Assembly (NCBI GenBank): GCA_036674765.1
Contig: JARVKI010000015.1
Location: forward strand, 62,001 to 126,000
Origin: Seiridium cupressi
Taxonomy: Eukaryota > Ascomycota > Sordariomycetes > Amphisphaeriales > Sporocadaceae
DNA: 64,000 bases
Direction: 5' to 3'
A program made the position numbers and the translations under genes. Below, in pieces: positions 59,998 to 64,000 of the stretch (the first letter of the stretch is position 1; each line of letters starts with the position of its first letter). The notes beneath the pieces were generated by a model. That model was given only the letters and a program-made list of their open reading frames with translations, had not been told where the DNA came from and searched no databases.

Positions 59998-62844
59998 ATG
60001 GCGGTAGATATTATCTCACAGCTTGGCGCAAGCGATGCCGAACGCTTAGCGGGCTTGGGCGCCCTCAAGAATGATGTCGTCGGTCACTTGCAGATGAAGG
60101 AGAAATGGGTGCGGGCAGGTATCCTGAGGCCCCTCGTCGCGATCCTAGACGGCAGCCGAACCGATCAGAAGGTCAAACTTTCCGCCCTCCAACTCATCGC
60201 GAGCTTTGCCAGCGCCGGTGCTACCTTCCTACCGCCGATACATGCTTCGGGAGCACTGCCATCAGTCCTCAATTGTCTGCAAGACGAGCAGCCGCGTATT
60301 GTTTTGGCTGCGCTTCGTGTTTTGCGCGATGTCGCCGAGGCTTGCGCCTCAGCTCCGACCTTCTCGTCCCTCGATCCAAACGCTCTAGCCGACATTCTCT
60401 TCAGCAATACCTATCTCGACTCGTTTAGCACGATTATCGCACAAGCGGATACTACCAGAGAGGCCGTTCCTCAGGTCACAATCGTCGCCCGTCTCATCAG
60501 CACACTTTGTCGGGAAGAGAAGCACCAGTATGCTCTGGTAAACCACGGAATACTTGATGGGCTTGCAACAAAGCTGGCTAGTTTTGCTGTCGCAGAAGGA
60601 CAAGTTGTGCCCCGTGCCGAAGTGATAGCACGCTCGGAAAACCTGTTTCAGTACATACCCGTTGGAGCAAAACCTGGCGGCCTACATCTGGCGGACATAT
60701 TGAGCGCAATCGGCGCAATCATTACGGACTCTGCTTTCCGGTCTTGCCGGCTACTATATTCACCCTCCATTTTGGCCGTATTTCCAAGTACAGATTCAGA
60801 CTGGGGCATATCTTTGAGACCCGAATCTCGGCTAGCAGGACTGAGACCGACCAAACAAAAAGAGTACGAACCAATGGACTTGTTGTTACCCTACATGCCG
60901 AATCAGATCCGCCAGCAGCAGCAACCACCTTCGTCTGCTCGAGCAGCTACCTCAAGATTCCACTCCAATATCGCAGGTGATATGGAGTTTGACGCAAAGG
61001 AGCAGGACGAGGAGGAGGCCGAGAGCCCGTTGATCCCATGGCTGATCAGTCTGGTGCGAAGTAGGGATGGCGGTGAGGCTCTAGCGGCTGCTTCTGTCTT
61101 AACGTCACTATATAAATGTGGTTTCGCATACAAGTCACGGGAGGCAACGTTGGGACTTCTTGTTGTTCCAAAGCTACTCCAGTTGCTTACTGCAGCTTCG
61201 GAGTCAAGTAACCAAGATTACCCATTGTCAAGCTGCTGGGAAGTTATTGAGCAAACGCCTGCAATACTTGCGCGTTTAATCACGGACAGTGAGTTACTGC
61301 AAAAGGCAGCCTCTGATTCGAGTGCGGTCAAAACTCTTGCTAAGTTGCTGAAGAGTACTTACGACTCGCAATTGCCTATAACAGCCCAGCTATGGTCACC
61401 GTCCGAGGACATGCAGTTTCCCCACGGTATCGCCGCAGATAGCCGACTCGGCGAGGCTGGGCTGCATCCGTTACTTGCTCACCGTATCAGGTTGCGGGAA
61501 AGCACGTTGAAAGCCATCGGAGCCATTGCAGCGTTCAAGGAGGAATATCGAAAAGCAGTCGTTGACCAAGACACTGTGCCCTACATTGTGGAATCCCTGA
61601 GCCCATCTCCAGGACGACCCAAACAGCCACGGGCCAGTACAGAAAACAGCATCAACGAAGAGGGTAGTGGCCAGTTTGGCAACAATCCAACTTCAGTCAT
61701 CATTGCTGCCTGCTATGCCATTCGCATGCTCTCGCGGTCCGTCAGCACTCTGCGGACTACTCTGGTTGACAATGGTGTCGCAATCCCAATAAATTCTCTC
61801 CTACTTCATCCCAATATCGATGTGCAGATCGCCTCCAGTGCTGCGATCTGCAATCTGGTTACCGACTTCAGCCCAATGAGAGAGACTCTGACCAGGGCCA
61901 ATATCATCAAGGTGTTGTGTGACCATGCCAGATCTTTAAATGCTGCGTTACGGTTGAATGCACTTTGGGCACTCAAACACTTGGTTCACTCCGCAAGCGT
62001 TGATTTAAAGAAGACATGCTTGGAGGAGTTACAGTCTGGGTGGCTCGTCCAACTCATCTGCGACGATACTGAGGACGAGGCCCTCTTCTCGTCGAGATCA
62101 CGGGACAAGCACGCCTTTGACGATTTGGATGAAGAAATGGAGACTGCGGACGAGCTGGCGCGGTCAAGTGCTTTCAGGATCTCCGAAAGTCGTATTCTCC
62201 GACTCGCAGAAACCAGAGTGGCAGGCCTGCGAGAGGCAGAACTAAATCCGGTTCGAAAAGCCAGACAAGACGACCTTGCAATCCAGGAACAAGGGCTTGG
62301 CTTTATCCGTAATCTTATCGGCAGCTCTCACGCCAATAGCAACGCTGACTCAACCAACGACACTGCTGAAATGATAGACTTCCTGTTCAACACCCTCGGC
62401 CAGGACAGATTCTTCAATATCTTAGCCACCAAGCTTAGAGTCAAGTTCCTTCATGCCTTCAGCGGACGCCGTGGAGCAGCGGGCAGTGAGACAAGAGTTC
62501 TGTACCCTCAAGCGAAGATCATCGAGGCGGTGGTGTATATTCTAGTCCATATGGCGGCAAGCATACCACGCCACCGGCAGCTAGTTATTGCACAGACTGA
62601 GTTGTTGAAGCTTTTGGCGGGTCTCTTCAATAGCCAGGACCGCGAGGTCCGTGTCGCGCTTTGCCATCTGCTAAACAACCTCACCTGGCAGGACGATGCA
62701 AACGACGCGCCAGCATGTTCACAGCGTGCCGTCGAGCTGAAAAAACTAGGGTTTCTGACCAAGCTCGAATCGCTAGGCCACGACGATGAACTAGATGTTC
62801 GTGAGAGAGCGAAATCGGCGCTATGGCAGATGAAACATGGATAG
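59998..62844 (+). CDS. VID28: Armadillo-repeat subunit of the GID ubiquitin ligase (Vid28/Gid5, ARMC8-like)
   Basis: One uninterrupted frame of 948 codons from the first credible ATG (MAVDIISQLGASDAERLAGL). The protein is helical throughout with armadillo-type repeats. Early ones are VRAGILRPLVAILDGS and VKLSALQLIASFASAG. Mid ones are AAICNLVTDFSPM (about 617) and LNALWALKHLVHSA (about 655). The last is VALCHLLNNLTW (about 888). A disordered Gln/Pro/Glu-rich insert lies near 300-345 and an acidic one near 690-730. Gid5 is the scaffold that docks substrate receptors on the GID/CTLH ligase, which degrades gluconeogenic enzymes in yeast. The length matches fungal Vid28 proteins and the C-terminal repeat ending KSALWQMKHG is typical. 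The single-exon structure contrasts with its spliced neighbours. Confidence 0.85.
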   Translation: MAVDIISQLGASDAERLAGLGALKNDVVGHLQMKEKWVRAGILRPLVAILDGSRTDQKVKLSALQLIASFASAGATFLPPIHASGALPSVLNCLQDEQPRIVLAALRVLRDVAEACASAPTFSSLDPNALADILFSNTYLDSFSTIIAQADTTREAVPQVTIVARLISTLCREEKHQYALVNHGILDGLATKLASFAVAEGQVVPRAEVIARSENLFQYIPVGAKPGGLHLADILSAIGAIITDSAFRSCRLLYSPSILAVFPSTDSDWGISLRPESRLAGLRPTKQKEYEPMDLLLPYMPNQIRQQQQPPSSARAATSRFHSNIAGDMEFDAKEQDEEEAESPLIPWLISLVRSRDGGEALAAASVLTSLYKCGFAYKSREATLGLLVVPKLLQLLTAASESSNQDYPLSSCWEVIEQTPAILARLITDSELLQKAASDSSAVKTLAKLLKSTYDSQLPITAQLWSPSEDMQFPHGIAADSRLGEAGLHPLLAHRIRLRESTLKAIGAIAAFKEEYRKAVVDQDTVPYIVESLSPSPGRPKQPRASTENSINEEGSGQFGNNPTSVIIAACYAIRMLSRSVSTLRTTLVDNGVAIPINSLLLHPNIDVQIASSAAICNLVTDFSPMRETLTRANIIKVLCDHARSLNAALRLNALWALKHLVHSASVDLKKTCLEELQSGWLVQLICDDTEDEALFSSRSRDKHAFDDLDEEMETADELARSSAFRISESRILRLAETRVAGLREAELNPVRKARQDDLAIQEQGLGFIRNLIGSSHANSNADSTNDTAEMIDFLFNTLGQDRFFNILATKLRVKFLHAFSGRRGAAGSETRVLYPQAKIIEAVVYILVHMAASIPRHRQLVIAQTELLKLLAGLFNSQDREVRVALCHLLNNLTWQDDANDAPACSQRAVELKKLGFLTKLESLGHDDELDVRERAKSALWQMKHG

Positions 62845-64000
62845 TTCTAGCATTGTGCTCGCACCAGACCTGTTTATTACATTGCCATGAATTAGGATGA
62901 TTCGGAGTATGGCGTCTGGTTATTACTGTAGACTAAAATGGCTCAATAGGGCATCACTGTAGTAATAAGAGCGTTGAGAATAATTACAACGACCACGAGT
63001 AAGCTAATCGTAAACAATGAGAGTGAAACGAGGAGAGTCTAGCCAGGTTTCTATCTATAAGTCCGGGCATCCAGTCGCCTAAAGGCGGCCTAAAATCGTT
63101 TGTGCAGGGTCGGACGTAGCGGGAGGCTCCGTATTGTATGCATTCGTGGGTTATAGTGCTGTCCCTGCTATTATATGTCGTGGGTGGATGGTCGAGCACT
63201 TGAATATATCTTAGGATAGTGTGTCTACCAGGAGAGGTCTAGTCGAATCGGTCTCACAGCCGATATCAGGTTAACACGTGCAACATCAAAGGGCCAAAAG
63301 GAGCATGTTGCTGTACCACAATATTATAACTATTGTAAGCAGCATTGTAGTAATAAAAAGGAGAAGGAACATGGCCCAATACGACGAGAAAGATGAGCAC
63401 AACCAATGGAACGCCACGAAACCTTTTGCTTGAAGTTATTCTGAATATGGAAACTACAAGACTCCGTTGAAGGCTTCGGATCTGCACCCAAACTCAACGG
63501 CATCTGGCCTGTGCTACTCGATTCTATGCTAAACAGTATCGTTGGCTGATCCTGTTTTCGAGGAGACACGCTGGCTACAGGCATTCAAATCAACAGACGA
63601 GGGACAACAGCAACTATACGCCAATTCACCTGTATACGCTGACATAAAAAAAGCAAAAAAAAAAAAAAAAAAAACATTCACTTGCTCCTGATCCAGCATA
63701 CTTTTCTTCTTCTTTGATTATGAGGGGAGATCAAAGTGCTTTGAGTTACGGCATAATGTATGTGGAGTCGGTACCCCGATCGTTTACATTACTTCGTATC
63801 ACCAAACAATGCTTTCACAACATTCAGAGCCGGATTCCTCCCACATTCCTTCACGGGTCAAGGGCAGAGAACAATCAACCGTCATGTTGGACGAGGCCTG
63901 GCATGCCGACTCATGCCATTCCACTATAATTCGTCAATGGTTATCCATGTAAAAGTTACGGGTTTCCGCATCGAAGCGGAGTCTATAGAACAGAAAGACT
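62845..64000. other. 3' flank without a supported gene
   Basis: Downstream region of VID28 to the window edge. Contains a poly-A tract at 63655-63674. No gene recognised. Confidence 0.6.
63655..63674. repeat. Poly-A tract (A20)
   Basis: Twenty consecutive A residues preceded by AAAAAAAGC. A simple mononucleotide run in intergenic DNA. Confidence 0.9.

Noticed and set aside
1..64000. CRISPR arrays, insertion sequences or a biosynthetic gene cluster
   Set aside because: This is fungal nuclear DNA. The only regular arrays are simple tandem repeats, and the single AsaB-like gene has no pathway neighbours.

Overview
The window is nuclear DNA of a filamentous ascomycete. Genes are split by many short GT-AG introns of about 48-110 bp, and the gene set is typical of Pezizomycotina: fungal C2H2 finger protein, opsin-related protein, HET-domain remnant, AsaB-type oxygenase and fungal APC15. 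Family resemblances point to Sordariomycetes, probably Hypocreales, but no marker here settles the genus. About fourteen intact or partial genes and two gene remnants occupy 64 kb, which is sparse for such a fungus. Several gene-free stretches exceed 2 kb.

Layout from left to right. The 3' tail of a plus-strand gene (1-175) is followed by 5.4 kb without a convincing gene. Then come a secreted type-B carboxylesterase (5631-7404), a broken M61-like peptidase copy (7784-8510) and a C2H2 zinc-finger protein (10216-12130). These converge on a minus-strand Golgi-type putative glycosyltransferase (12744-14249). Next are three large minus-strand genes: a DOCK-family Rho/Rac exchange factor (16492-22681), a VTC2/VTC3-type SPX polyphosphate protein (26177-28562) and NADH glutamate synthase GLT1 (29747-36349). 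A 5.2 kb gap separates GLT1 from APC15 (41590-42680, plus). Then follow the SNARE BET1 (43042-43885, minus), an AsaB/NvfI-like oxygenase (44260-45258, minus), an opsin-related membrane protein (47730-48841, minus), a degenerate HET-domain gene (51062-52330, minus), the H2A.Z chaperone CHZ1 (53193-53685, minus), EMC10 (54654-55290, minus), a PHO80-like cyclin (55891-57202, minus) and the GID-complex armadillo protein VID28/GID5 (59998-62844, plus).

Most genes are housekeeping and there is no obvious cluster or operon-like pathway. Two genes touch phosphate biology (the PHO80-like cyclin and the VTC subunit). Several act in ubiquitin-dependent control (APC15, VID28) or the secretory route (BET1, EMC10, glycosyltransferase). 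I reconstructed splicing by hand. Every multi-exon model listed closes to a whole number of codons, and the junctions restore conserved family motifs. I did not find a clearly new biological system. The most notable observations are very small coding exons in three genes (11, 11 and 13 nt), an opsin-fold protein that has lost the retinal lysine and both proton-relay carboxylates, and two gene remnants with readable inactivating lesions.
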